DNA of 64,000 nt from Hespellia sp. (GCA_028693555.1 JAQUVD010000014.1:18314-82313); one strand, 5' to 3'; counted from the stretch's first letter, positions 17,726 to 26,881 are shown. The notes: generated by a model not told the origin, from the sequence alone. Translations and numbers: made by a program.

Positions 17726-18658
17726 ATGTCAAAAATATATGTAAGCATTACAGAATTAATTGGAAAGACACCGCTTTTAGAAGTAAAGAATATCGAAAAA
17801 GAATTAGATTTAAAAGCAAAGGTACTTGTGAAACTAGAATATTTTAATCCGGCAGGAAGTGTGAAGGACAGAGTTGCCCTCAATATGGTGGAGGATGCAG
17901 AGAAGAAAGGGCTGATTCAGCCCGGTGCGACCATCATTGAGCCAACAAGCGGAAACACAGGAATCGGTCTTGCATCTGTGGCAGCAGCGAAAGGCTATAA
18001 AGCGGTATTTACGATGCCGGAGACGATGAGTATCGAGCGCCGAAAATTATTGTTAGGTTACGGTGCAGAAATTGTACTGACAGACGGAAAAGCAGGAATG
18101 AAAGGTGCGATTGCAAAAGCAAATGAGCTTGCGGACGCGGATGATAATGCAATTGTTCTTGGACAGTTCATCAACCCTGCAAATCCAGCGGCACATCTTG
18201 CGACAACAGGTCCGGAAATTTGGAGTGAGACAGATGGCGAAGTAGATGTCTTTATCGCTGGGGTCGGTACAGGTGGAACGGTTACCGGAACCGGAACATA
18301 TCTAAAAGAACAGAAGCCATCCGTTAAGGTTATCGCTGTGGAACCTAAAAATTCAGCCGTATTAAATGGCGGACAGCCGGGACCTCACGGACTGCAGGGA
18401 ATCGGAGCCGGATTTGTGCCGGATGTACTGAACACAGAAATCTATGATGCAGTGGAGGATGTGGAAAATGAGGAAGCATATGCAGCAACCAAATTGCTCG
18501 CGAAGAAAGAGGGCGTGCTGGTAGGAATTACATCGGGTGCGGCACTTCATACAGCGATTAAAGAGGCACAGAAGGAAGAAAATGCGGGTAAGACGATTGT
18601 GGCATTGCTTCCGGATACTGGGGAGAGATATTTGTCTACACCGTTGTTTGAAGGGTGA
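17726..18658 (+). CDS. cysK: Cysteine synthase A (O-acetylserine sulfhydrylase)
   Basis: 310 residues. Fold-type II PLP enzyme: PLP Lys in NPAGSVKDRVAL, substrate loop EPTSGNTGIGLA, phosphate-binding GVGTGGTVTGTG, and the C-terminal LLPDTGERYLSTPLF. It makes cysteine from O-acetylserine and sulfide, and in related bacteria also acts as the partner of the CymR repressor. AGGAGG at 17711-17716 is 9 bases before the ATG at 17726 and only 3 before the ATG at 17720, so the later start is chosen. It is the last gene of the metY-cysK unit; the nested palindrome downstream (18736-18884) probably serves as its terminator. Confidence 0.95.
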   Translation: MSKIYVSITELIGKTPLLEVKNIEKELDLKAKVLVKLEYFNPAGSVKDRVALNMVEDAEKKGLIQPGATIIEPTSGNTGIGLASVAAAKGYKAVFTMPETMSIERRKLLLGYGAEIVLTDGKAGMKGAIAKANELADADDNAIVLGQFINPANPAAHLATTGPEIWSETDGEVDVFIAGVGTGGTVTGTGTYLKEQKPSVKVIAVEPKNSAVLNGGQPGPHGLQGIGAGFVPDVLNTEIYDAVEDVENEEAYAATKLLAKKEGVLVGITSGAALHTAIKEAQKEENAGKTIVALLPDTGERYLSTPLFEG

Positions 18659-18735
18659 AATTCATGTTTGTCGGGCTGGTTGAGGACCATCTGTGAAAAC
18701 GGACAGCACTGTGGCGGGGGACGTCATAAAGGTTA

Positions 18736-18884
18736 AGAACTGCTAGATAAAAAGAGGCGAATCTATGCGAATCGTGATGAGGCGAGCAAGAATCTGATGA
18801 TTCTTACTCTTCGCATCACTTGAAATTTGTACTTGAAGTACAAATTTCATCGCACAGATTCGCCTCTTTTTATTAACCAGTTCT
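18736..18884. repeat. Nested palindromic element with predicted three-way junction
   Basis: AGAACTG (18736-18742) pairs with CAGTTCT (18878-18884). Inside, an 18-base arm at 18747-18764 (ATAAAAAGAGGCGAATCT) pairs perfectly with 18856-18873, then after one mismatch TGCGA (18766-18770) pairs with TCGCA (18850-18854). Within this are two more hairpins: GTGATG...CATCAC (18774-18779 with 18824-18829), topped by AAGAATC-TGAT-GATTCTT, and a nearly loopless palindrome TGAAATTTGTACTT/AAGTACAAATTTCA (18831-18859 region). The right outer arm ends in CTTTTTATT, so it can act as a terminator after cysK. There is no coding sequence. It may be a mobile palindromic repeat or a structured RNA. Confidence 0.75.
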
Positions 18885-19121
18885 AGGCTGTTAGAGAGAA
18901 CCAAAACAAGCTGGAGAAAGTAAGTGAATATGGTAAGTTTAGACAAAATGGGCGAAGATCTGAAAACTGAAGGATATATTGCCCAATATAAATCATCATG
19001 GTATAGTTTTGGGCTTTAGGTATTATTTTTAAGCTTTTTCACCCAAAGTCTAAAATGAGAGCCGACAAATTACAGTCAATACTGGTAATCTGCCAGCTCT
19101 CGTTTTATTTCTTCTGGAACA
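18885..19121. other. Intergenic region with a weak hairpin, no gene seen
   Basis: It separates cysK from the convergent GGDEF gene. GAGAGC (19057-19062) can pair with GCTCTC (19096-19101), and each flank is T-rich on its own strand (GTTTTAT on plus, ATTTTA on minus), so it may be a weak bidirectional terminator. Nothing else is recognised. Confidence 0.35.
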
Positions 19122-21020
19122 TTACCTGTTTGAGGATTGAACGTTACCTGATTTCCTTTTTTGTTTTTCGAGGTACATTGTTGCGTCCGCTTTTTTCACA
19201 TATTCTTCCAAAGATTGGCGGTCATCTGGATTCGCACATACGTAACCGATACTTACAGAGATTTCATATGCAAGCTGGAGTTTCTTATTTGCCTTTTCAA
19301 GTTCAGAGTTGATTCGATTTTTCAAAAATTCACCGGTGTTATCGTTACACTTTGATACAACGATTACAAATTCATCTCCACCATATCTTACAATAATAGA
19401 ATTCTCCAGACAGGCGGATTTCAATGCATTTGCAACGGTAATAATGGTCAAATCTCCACTTTTATGTCCGTAAGTATCGTTGATAATCTTGAGATAATTT
19501 ACGTCAATGAAGACGATCAAGGTATGGTGCAGAGCAAACCGGTCGGTCTGTAGGAGGTTTTCGGCATGTCTTGTCAATCCGATACGGTTGTATACTCCGG
19601 TCATGGCATCTTCGACACTGAGTGCATCAAGAACCGTATTTGCCTGCTTGAGGGACATTCGTTCTAACATAATTTCCATTGACATATTGATACTGTGAGT
19701 CCAACTGAATAAACTTTGATTATCAACCATTTTAAGACTGTCAACGATGACGCAATATCCAATTTCTTTTTCCTGAAAATGAATTGGCAGTATCAGAAAA
19801 GTATGGCTCTCAGAATCTTCATAGTCTCCGGGAAATAAATCTCTTACGTTTAAAAACTCGCGATAAGTTTTTTTTGCTCCATTTTCCCATGCGAATAGAA
19901 CAGAAAGCTTTTCATCAAATCCCGTCTGCGTGGTACTCTTATCAGCATATGGATGCAGATATTCCTGGCGATTTAACATAATGTACATGGAAGGACATCC
20001 AATTGCAGGAATGTAACGCACCAGTTGTTCTGTATATTCATTCCAGTCTGTAGATTGAACAAGTTCCTTGTGCATCTTTTGTACGTCGCCTCGCAGCTGT
20101 GTCTGGCGAAGCATGGATTCAATGATATGTTCGCGCCCGTGTTTGATTTCACTGGCATCACCCCTGCATCCACAACTGGAACGGTAGATAACATGACTGC
20201 CCAAGGTCGTATTAAGTGGAACGACTTCTCCCTGAATCAGCCGGAACAGAATATCGCAGCTGTGATATCCCGCATCAACCTTTTCACGGTCGACGGTAGT
20301 CAAACGAGGTCGATAAGTCTCAGAGAATCTGGAATTGTCGAAACCACCGATGAGAAAATTATCCGGGGCGTAGAGTTCTTGCTCGCTGGCGGCAGCGCAA
20401 TAGCCAACTGCCATCTCATCATTTGCAGCAATGATACAATCAGGAATGCCACAGCCGGCAGCCTGAAAATCATAAAAAGCCTGATAACCATCCTGATAGA
20501 CATAATTATAATGGCGAAACCATTTGTCATCCATCGATAAATGGGCGGCCGACATCGCATCCTGCACACCCTTCATACGAAGCTGCGTTTCATAATTATC
20601 CTTTGGTCCACCAATGAAAAAAATCTTTTTTGCGCCATGCTTTTCAATCATATGTGTTGTCATCTCACGCACAGTCCAATAGTTTTCACAACCGACAGAG
20701 TGCAGACCTTCTAAGGCATGTTCCATGCTGACAGCAGGCTTGCCACTGGTGACGAGCATCTTACGCAGCTTTTCACGCTCTACGGACGAAATGATATTAT
20801 TCGATGCCATAATAAATCCATCATAATCTTCACAATTAATCAGAGTGAAGATATTATATTCACCCTGGTTATAAAGCGGATCTTCATTTTCGCCACCATA
20901 GCAGTTGAAAATATAAAGATCTGCATGCTCCTCTTCGATGCGCTTTCGAATTCCCCGTGTGACGTATTTCATTACCTCACCGTTAAATCCACCCTGCAAT
21001 AAAGCGATCTTCTTTTTCAT
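19122..21020 (-). CDS. Cytosolic sugar-binding diguanylate cyclase (LacI-type ligand domain + GGDEF)
   Basis: 632 residues. Residues ~1-285 are a LacI/GalR-type periplasmic-binding-protein fold (KKKIALLQGGFNGE, DGFIMASNNI, ANDEMAVGY, IGGFDNSRFSE, PRLTTVDR) but without the N-terminal helix-turn-helix and without a signal peptide, so the ligand is sensed in the cytosol. Residues ~290-450 form a GAF-like linker region. Residues ~455-620 are a GGDEF domain (LSVEDAMTGVYNRIG, FIDVNYLKIINDTYGH, YGGDEF) with intact active-site motif; the RxxD inhibitory site is not present in the usual place. Expected reaction: 2 GTP to c-di-GMP under sugar control. It starts 17 bases after the AraC gene stop, with AAGGAGGG before the ATG, so the two are co-transcribed next to the alpha-galactosidase. 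Confidence 0.87.
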   Translation of the reverse strand: MKKKIALLQGGFNGEVMKYVTRGIRKRIEEEHADLYIFNCYGGENEDPLYNQGEYNIFTLINCEDYDGFIMASNNIISSVEREKLRKMLVTSGKPAVSMEHALEGLHSVGCENYWTVREMTTHMIEKHGAKKIFFIGGPKDNYETQLRMKGVQDAMSAAHLSMDDKWFRHYNYVYQDGYQAFYDFQAAGCGIPDCIIAANDEMAVGYCAAASEQELYAPDNFLIGGFDNSRFSETYRPRLTTVDREKVDAGYHSCDILFRLIQGEVVPLNTTLGSHVIYRSSCGCRGDASEIKHGREHIIESMLRQTQLRGDVQKMHKELVQSTDWNEYTEQLVRYIPAIGCPSMYIMLNRQEYLHPYADKSTTQTGFDEKLSVLFAWENGAKKTYREFLNVRDLFPGDYEDSESHTFLILPIHFQEKEIGYCVIVDSLKMVDNQSLFSWTHSINMSMEIMLERMSLKQANTVLDALSVEDAMTGVYNRIGLTRHAENLLQTDRFALHHTLIVFIDVNYLKIINDTYGHKSGDLTIITVANALKSACLENSIIVRYGGDEFVIVVSKCNDNTGEFLKNRINSELEKANKKLQLAYEISVSIGYVCANPDDRQSLEEYVKKADATMYLEKQKRKSGNVQSSNR

Positions 21021-21037
21021 TGGATATGCCCTCCTTC

Positions 21038-21886
21038 TTATACCATTTTATTTTCGTTGCGCCATTGTCGGGGGGAAGTGCCATATACATTTTTAAAGGC
21101 ACGGGAGAAATGTAACTGATTGGGATACCCAACCGCATTTCCAATATCAGCAATGGAAAGTTTGGTAAGCTTTAAGAGCTCGGCGGCCTTGGACATACGA
21201 TAATTAATTAAAAATTCCTGTGGACTTTTACCAACATGGTCACGAAAAATCTTGCCAAAATAGCTGCGATTCAAATTGCAAAAATGGGATATGTCTTCTA
21301 TGGAGATATCATTCTGAAAGTTCTGTTCAATAAAAGAAAGTGATTCTTTGATATAGAAATCACTCATTTTTCCACTCATAAGCATCTTTCTTGATGTACT
21401 GGATTTGGTCAGGTAGTCAAGAAAAAGGTATAGATGACCAATCAGGTGAAAAGGAGACTCTTTCGAGTGGTTGGCAATGTAGAGCATGGTATCTTTTAAA
21501 TTAGATGACATGGATTTGTCATTAGAGCGATATATCGGAGCGTCGATAGACAGTCCGGCAAGAGAGAGTGCCTCTTTTACTCGAAGTCCATCAAACTCCA
21601 GCCAGGTATATTCCCAGGGATGGTCTTTATCAGCAGAATAGGTGGTAATCTGCTTTGGAGAAATTAAAAATCCCTGACCACTTCGAATGGTATATTTTTG
21701 TGAAATACCATTCGAGTCCATAGCAGTTAAGGTGCCGGTACCTGAAATTACATAATGAAAAAGATAATGATTTCTGGCAAAAGGTCCATAGGAATGCAGC
21801 GGTTCACATTCTTCCCACCCATATTGATATAAACTTAAATCTACAAATCGTTCATTTGGAAAAATAGAAAAGAGTACATCGCTCAT
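21038..21886 (-). CDS. AraC-family regulator with cupin sensor (MsmR/RafR-like)
   Basis: 282 residues. The N-terminal cupin-like domain (YHLF-type core, SGTGTLTAMD, GQGFLISPKQ, WEYTWLEFDGL) would bind a sugar. The C-terminal ~100 residues are a double helix-turn-helix (ISIEDISHFCNLNRSYFGKI, SPQEFLINYRMSKAAELL, IGNAVGYPNQLHFSRAFK). The start at 21886 is chosen because GAAGGGAG lies 5-6 bases upstream; the longer frame to 21955 has no ribosome site. It is divergent from the alpha-galactosidase gene and probably activates it in response to an alpha-galactoside, as MsmR-type regulators do in Gram-positive bacteria. The following gene is the sugar-binding GGDEF protein. Confidence 0.88.
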   Translation of the reverse strand: MSDVLFSIFPNERFVDLSLYQYGWEECEPLHSYGPFARNHYLFHYVISGTGTLTAMDSNGISQKYTIRSGQGFLISPKQITTYSADKDHPWEYTWLEFDGLRVKEALSLAGLSIDAPIYRSNDKSMSSNLKDTMLYIANHSKESPFHLIGHLYLFLDYLTKSSTSRKMLMSGKMSDFYIKESLSFIEQNFQNDISIEDISHFCNLNRSYFGKIFRDHVGKSPQEFLINYRMSKAAELLKLTKLSIADIGNAVGYPNQLHFSRAFKNVYGTSPRQWRNENKMV

Positions 21887-22068
21887 TGTGGCTCCCTTCA
21901 AGTAGCATAATGTATTTATTGAACCATTATATATCAAAATGCTAGGTGACTTCAACCTCTAAATGTAAAAATAGCATTATGGTATAAAAGCGGAATAATA
22001 TATGCATTTTAGCAATTGAGAATGAATGGTATGATTGTCTCAAGATCAACGACAGGAGGAAAATAAAA
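21887..22068. promoter_or_regulatory. Divergent control region between araC-type gene and alpha-galactosidase gene
   Basis: The 182-base region holds AAAATGCTA (from ~21938) and, inverted, TAGCATTAT (from ~21972), with a third related copy CATTTTAGCA near 22005. These are candidate AraC half-sites. A TATGAT box at 22030-22035 has no good -35 (TTTTAG at the right distance), as expected for an activator-dependent promoter. AGGAGG precedes the alpha-galactosidase ATG. Confidence 0.45.
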
Positions 22069-24243
22069 ATGAAAACAATTACAATACAGACGAAAAATAC
22101 AACTTATCAGATGGGAATTACAGATACCGGCTTTTTACTGCATCTGTATTATGGGAAAAAATTAAATTCAGAGTGTGACATGAGTTATCTGCTGACCTAC
22201 TATGATCGTGGATTTTCGGGAAATCCATATGATGCAAAAGATGACAGAACATTTTCCATGGACGTGCTGCCGCAAGAATACCCCGGCTATGGAAATGGTG
22301 ATTATCGTACAACAAGTATCAATGTGCAGGATATCAATGGAGTATACGGGTGCGATTTACGATACTGCTCGCACCATTTTAGTGATGGGAAATACAGTCT
22401 CCCAGGTATGCCGGCTGTGTACGCCGACATTTCGGAATCACAGACATTGTCTGTGGTTCTTAGAGATAAGGCATCCGGTATAGAAGTAACACTTTTATAT
22501 GGCATTTTGCCAGCAGTGGACGTCATAACAAGGGCGGCAATTATTAAGAATATCGGAACAAATGAAGTGATTCTAGATAAAGCATACAGTGGTTCTTTAG
22601 ATTTTTTGAATGGAAATCATGATATTTTGCATTTTCACGGACGACATGGGATGGAGCGGATAATGGAGAGAAATCCTGTGATACACGGGGTACAAAGTTT
22701 TGGGAGTAAACGTGGCACTTCCAGCCATCAGCATAATCCGTTTGTGATTCTGGCGGAAAAGGATACGACAGAGGATTATGGGAATTGTTATGGCATGTCG
22801 CTGCTGTATAGTGGAAACTTCAAATGTGAGATAGAAAAAGATCAGTTTAATCAAACCAGAATTGCCATGGGAATTCTGGATGAAATGTTTGCATATCCCT
22901 TACAGCCGGGAGAAACCTTTGAAACCCCAGAAGTGGCATTTATCATGTCTGCAAATGGCTTTACCCATTTGTCTCATCAATACCATGAGTTAATTCGATA
23001 TCATGTATGCAGAGGAAAATATAAAATAGAAAGAAGACCAGTCTTAATCAATAATTGGGAAGCAACTTACTTTGATTTTGATGGAGCTAAGATTGTGGAC
23101 ATTGCAAAACAGGCGTCTGCATTAGGCGTTGAAATGTTAGTCTTAGATGATGGCTGGTTTGGGAAAAGAGATTCCGACAATCGTGGTCTGGGAGATTGGT
23201 TCGTAAACGAAGAAAAGATGGGCGGTCCATTGGCTGAGACCGTGGAAAAAGTAAATAAGCTGGGAATGAAATTTGGGCTATGGATCGAACCGGAAATGGT
23301 ATCAGAAGACAGCGATCTGTATCGCGCACATTCAGACTGGGCGTTTTCAATTCCAGGGAAAAAACCGGTAACGAGCCGCAATCAGTTCGTCTTGGATTTC
23401 TCAAGAAAAGAAGTGGTAGACCATATTGTAGACCAGATTACGAAAGTAATCGATTCTGCACATATTGAATACATTAAAATGGACATGAACCGTAGTATCT
23501 GCGATGTATATAGTGCCGTAAACGGAATGCAGAACTATGGAAAAATTATGCATCAGTATGTATTGGGTGTGTATGATTTTATGGAGCGCCTATTAGTAAG
23601 GTATCCGAATATATTGTTAGAAGGCTGCAGTGGCGGGGGTGGCAGATTTGATGCCGGAATGTTGTATTATTGTCCTCAAATCTGGTGCAGTGATAATACA
23701 GATGCGATCGAACGGATAAAGATTCAGCATGGAACTTCTTTTGGTTATCCAATTTCAACGGTAGGTTCCCACGTGTCTGCGGTTCCCAATCATCAGACAG
23801 GCAGAACCACAAAAATCAAAACCAGAAGCACGGTAGCAATGGCTGGCAGTTTTGGCTATGAGTTAGATTTGAGTCTTATTTCTGAAGAAGAAAAACAGGA
23901 AGTAAAGCATCAGATTCTTGATTATAAAAAATACTGGGATTTAATTCATAATGGTTTATACTATAGGCTTCATCTTCCAGAAGAAGATCGGGAAACGGCG
24001 GCATGGATGTTTAGTTCCAAGGATCAAACGGAGGGACTGCTCAATGTTGTTACCTTGGACACGCATTGTAATGGCCCGATTTCATATATAAAATGTAAAG
24101 GTTTGAATGAGAACAGTCAATATATAATTGAAGGAAAATCACAGATCTACTGTGGAAGTGCACTGATGAGCGTGGGCTTGCCGATTCCTGTGATGCAGGG
24201 TGAATATCAGGCATTGCAATTACATTTTATAGAAGTGAAATAG
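22069..24243 (+). CDS. aga: Alpha-galactosidase, glycoside hydrolase family 36
   Basis: 724 residues, normal for bacterial GH36. The N-terminal beta-sandwich is followed by a TIM barrel with LVLDDGWFGKRDSDN, GLWIEPEMVSEDS, the nucleophile Asp in YIKMDMNRSI, LEGCSGGGGRFD, and the acid/base Asp in CSDNTDAIERI. It removes terminal alpha-galactose from raffinose-family sugars or melibiose. There is no signal peptide: a cytosolic enzyme, so the substrate must be imported, although no transporter is encoded here. It is divergent from an AraC regulator that probably controls it. A long perfect hairpin terminates it. Confidence 0.95.
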   Translation: MKTITIQTKNTTYQMGITDTGFLLHLYYGKKLNSECDMSYLLTYYDRGFSGNPYDAKDDRTFSMDVLPQEYPGYGNGDYRTTSINVQDINGVYGCDLRYCSHHFSDGKYSLPGMPAVYADISESQTLSVVLRDKASGIEVTLLYGILPAVDVITRAAIIKNIGTNEVILDKAYSGSLDFLNGNHDILHFHGRHGMERIMERNPVIHGVQSFGSKRGTSSHQHNPFVILAEKDTTEDYGNCYGMSLLYSGNFKCEIEKDQFNQTRIAMGILDEMFAYPLQPGETFETPEVAFIMSANGFTHLSHQYHELIRYHVCRGKYKIERRPVLINNWEATYFDFDGAKIVDIAKQASALGVEMLVLDDGWFGKRDSDNRGLGDWFVNEEKMGGPLAETVEKVNKLGMKFGLWIEPEMVSEDSDLYRAHSDWAFSIPGKKPVTSRNQFVLDFSRKEVVDHIVDQITKVIDSAHIEYIKMDMNRSICDVYSAVNGMQNYGKIMHQYVLGVYDFMERLLVRYPNILLEGCSGGGGRFDAGMLYYCPQIWCSDNTDAIERIKIQHGTSFGYPISTVGSHVSAVPNHQTGRTTKIKTRSTVAMAGSFGYELDLSLISEEEKQEVKHQILDYKKYWDLIHNGLYYRLHLPEEDRETAAWMFSSKDQTEGLLNVVTLDTHCNGPISYIKCKGLNENSQYIIEGKSQIYCGSALMSVGLPIPVMQGEYQALQLHFIEVK

Positions 24244-24244
24244 A

Positions 24245-24293
24245 AAATACGGACAAAACTCATAGAAAATCGAGTTTTGTCCGTATTTATTTT
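24245..24293. terminator. Strong bidirectional terminator
   Basis: A 17-base arm at 24245-24261 pairs perfectly with 24272-24288 around a ten-base loop, with T-rich tail after it and A-run before it. It sits between two convergent genes (alpha-galactosidase and ridA) and can end both transcripts. Confidence 0.9.
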
Positions 24294-24340
24294 AAATTCC
24301 GATTCTAATGTAATCTGCTGACAATGCTTCGAAAATACAA

Positions 24341-24715
24341 CTAGAAATTCTTCACTGCAATTGCTTCAACCTCACACAGAACTCCCTTTGGAAGATCCTT
24401 CACAGCAACACAGCTGCGGGCTGGTTTGGATGTGAAATATTTTGCATATTCTTCATTGAATGTTGCAAAATCACCCATGTCTGCCAGGAAACATGTGGTT
24501 TTGACAACCTGATCATAGCCAATTCCGGCAGCCTTTAAAATCTCACCAACATTTTTACAGCTCTGAATTGCCTGAGCGGTGATGCCCTCTGGAATCTCGC
24601 CAGTTTCCGGAATAACCGGAATCTGTCCGGATGTAAATACCATACCATTTGCTACATAACCCTGAGAATATGGTCCGATTGCGCCAGGGGCTTTTTCTGT
24701 ACTAATTATTTTCAT
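24341..24715 (-). CDS. ridA: RidA family enamine/imine deaminase
   Basis: 124 residues, standard length. RidA hydrolyses reactive enamine/imine intermediates released by PLP enzymes such as threonine dehydratase. Signatures: APGAIGPYSQGYVANG, FTSGQIPVIPETGEI, TTCFLADMGDFATFNE, and the catalytic Arg in KPARSCVAVKDLPKGVLCEVEAIA. It is monocistronic, with GAGGTAG before the ATG and no visible operator. Protecting cells from intermediates of the PLP lyases in this window is plausible but is only inference from proximity. Confidence 0.95.
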   Translation of the reverse strand: MKIISTEKAPGAIGPYSQGYVANGMVFTSGQIPVIPETGEIPEGITAQAIQSCKNVGEILKAAGIGYDQVVKTTCFLADMGDFATFNEEYAKYFTSKPARSCVAVKDLPKGVLCEVEAIAVKNF

Positions 24716-24825
24716 TGTAATCTACCTCGCTTTCCTCTTTTTCAGTAAATGAACTGATCTAAAATAAATTTATAACATATTCTTGTTAATTGCAAGTAGA
24801 ATTGTAGTAGTTATCTAGAATTGTT

Positions 24826-26724
24826 TTAGTGAAGATTTATCTCAAGTAAATCGGATTCCTGCTGATTGATGTGGGCTTCTAGACTGTTCTTATCTACGAG
24901 AGAAGAAACGACGCCTTCACGTGCAACACAAAAACCGGCAGCATAGACTGCGATTCTTACGGCTTTTGAAACTGAATAACCATAGAGGAGATAGGAAGCA
25001 AAAGCACTAATAAATGCATCACTGGCACCTGTTGTATCGATAGCTTGAAAATTAGCGGCAGGAATATATTGCTCGAGATCGTGAGATCTCACATAGCAGC
25101 CGCGACCACCCAGAGTTACAATCACGATTTCAATTCCCAAATTTAGAAGATATGCTGCCTGTTGTTCCATACTTGAAATATCAGGACATAATTCCATCAA
25201 TTCATCTTCGTTTGGTATTAAAATATCAATTTTAGAGAGAAAATCTTCTGTTACTTTTCCGTGTGAAGATGGCTTCAAAATGGTTTTGGCACCATATTCA
25301 TGGGCAATCAGACAGGCAGCTTCAATTGTCTGCAGTGGAATTTCGGATTGCAGAAGACAGTAAGCAGCGTCTTTGAACAGTTGCTGGTTATTGCGAATAT
25401 CAGTTGGCGAAAAGCTATAATTTGCACCTGAAAGAAGTGAAATCATAGAATCGCCTTTGGAATCAATGAAAATATATGCTTTTCCTGTTTCTTCTAGAGG
25501 ACAGCGTTTTACACCTGTGGCATCTACATTATTTTCCTTCAAAGTTTTGTAAATGTGAATAGAATCTAAATCAGCGCCCACATTACCAATTAAGGAAACA
25601 CGATGTCCAAGCCTGGTGGCAGCAATCGACTGATTCAGAGCCTTTCCACCCGGATAGGTAAATGAAGTCAATGTCGATACGGTTTTTCTAGTGTGTGGCA
25701 GGCTGGCAACATTTAGGTAAGTATCCATGTTGATACTCCCAACTACTGTAATCTTTTTTGATGTAGTCTGGAATGGAGCACTTATTGTTGCAAGACTGTC
25801 TAGTCGAAAATCCTGCTCAAATTGTTTTGGCGTCTGATGACGGGACTCTATTTTATCTATTATTTTTGAACATAGGTATTGACCGTATTGGTTGTATTCG
25901 TTTGTATAAGTAGAAATTTTTGGAAATGCAGGCGTAGTAATCTTATCGCTCTTTAATGAAATCAGTGAGAAATCATTTGGAATATTGTAGTGAAGAAATT
26001 CCATATATTGATAGAATTCCAATGATTTCAAATAATTAGACGAGATTACAGCACTGATACGTTGTGTGTCAAACCGAAAAACAATCTCATCCGAAAATTC
26101 TGTAAAAACTAATTCTTTATCAAGACTAATATGGTGATCGAACAGACACTGATTGTATCCTCGAATAAAAGAATCTCTGCATCGACCGGGTGTAACGAGA
26201 CATGCAATATTATGATGACCGTGTTCGATCATGGTTTGGGTCATATGATAGGCTATCTTTGTGTAAGGAAATTCTGAAGAGGACTCGTCACCGTCAGGTC
26301 CAAGTGTAATATAAGGAATCTCTTTTTTGTTGATATATTCAAAGGAAGTAGTATCTGTCATGGAAATCGGTTCCCAGATAATTCCATCAATCTGATCCTT
26401 GCACAGTAAAGTGAGACTCTTTAACTCCTGTTCGGCATCCGAAGCACTGTTGCATATAATTGTGCTATATCCGTTTTTTTGTGCTTCCGAGACAATTCCA
26501 TCAAGAACTGAATCAAGGGACGATGAGGAACGGAATAGTACGCCAAGACGCCATGTCTTCTGGGCAGATGGAACCGAACCATAAGGAGTGTAATTATATT
26601 CTCTCACAATTCGCATTACTTTTTCGCGGGTATCATCGCTGATGCTGCTGTCCTTTTGATTAATAATTTTGGAGACGGTTGAAACGGATACGCCTGCACG
26701 TCTAGCAATTTCTTTTATAGTCAT
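24826..26724 (-). CDS. LacI-family regulator fused to a PfkB (ribokinase-like) domain
   Basis: 632 residues, nearly twice a LacI protein. Residues 1-55: LacI helix-turn-helix (MTIKEIARRAGVSVSTVSKI). Residues ~60-325: periplasmic-binding-protein-like ligand domain. Residues ~335-620: complete PfkB fold with both signatures (GSINMDTYL, GGKALNQSIAATRLG, and DTTGASDAF). The catalytic Asp is present, but the usual GAGD is GASD. AGGAGG lies 6 bases before the ATG at 26724. It is divergent from an operon that starts with a free PfkB kinase whose sequence resembles the fused domain. Inferred: the fused kinase domain binds or phosphorylates the pathway sugar and so couples metabolism to repression through the palindrome at 26929-26948. 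Confidence 0.88.
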   Translation of the reverse strand: MTIKEIARRAGVSVSTVSKIINQKDSSISDDTREKVMRIVREYNYTPYGSVPSAQKTWRLGVLFRSSSSLDSVLDGIVSEAQKNGYSTIICNSASDAEQELKSLTLLCKDQIDGIIWEPISMTDTTSFEYINKKEIPYITLGPDGDESSSEFPYTKIAYHMTQTMIEHGHHNIACLVTPGRCRDSFIRGYNQCLFDHHISLDKELVFTEFSDEIVFRFDTQRISAVISSNYLKSLEFYQYMEFLHYNIPNDFSLISLKSDKITTPAFPKISTYTNEYNQYGQYLCSKIIDKIESRHQTPKQFEQDFRLDSLATISAPFQTTSKKITVVGSINMDTYLNVASLPHTRKTVSTLTSFTYPGGKALNQSIAATRLGHRVSLIGNVGADLDSIHIYKTLKENNVDATGVKRCPLEETGKAYIFIDSKGDSMISLLSGANYSFSPTDIRNNQQLFKDAAYCLLQSEIPLQTIEAACLIAHEYGAKTILKPSSHGKVTEDFLSKIDILIPNEDELMELCPDISSMEQQAAYLLNLGIEIVIVTLGGRGCYVRSHDLEQYIPAANFQAIDTTGASDAFISAFASYLLYGYSVSKAVRIAVYAAGFCVAREGVVSSLVDKNSLEAHINQQESDLLEINLH

Positions 26725-26776
26725 AAACATCCTCCTGTATAGGGGTATATACATAATAAAAAAGATTTATATACTT

Positions 26777-26805
26777 ATGATAGAGAAATTAGAAAGGATT
26801 GTCAA
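26777..26805 (-). promoter_or_regulatory. Promoter of the LacI-PfkB gene
   Basis: On the minus strand: TTGACA (26805-26800), 17-base spacer, TATCAT (26782-26777). This gives a leader of about 45 bases before the ATG at 26724. Confidence 0.75.
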
Positions 26806-26881
26806 TAGTTTTCATGTACTGTCAATTTGCACAAATATAAAGAGAATATATTGGATAATTTGACGTTTTTAATAAAAACAG

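Noticed and set aside
18736..18884. tRNA or rRNA fragment
   Set aside because: The fold is not a cloverleaf of tRNA size, with no CCA end, no T-loop TTCAAAT or anticodon arm pattern.
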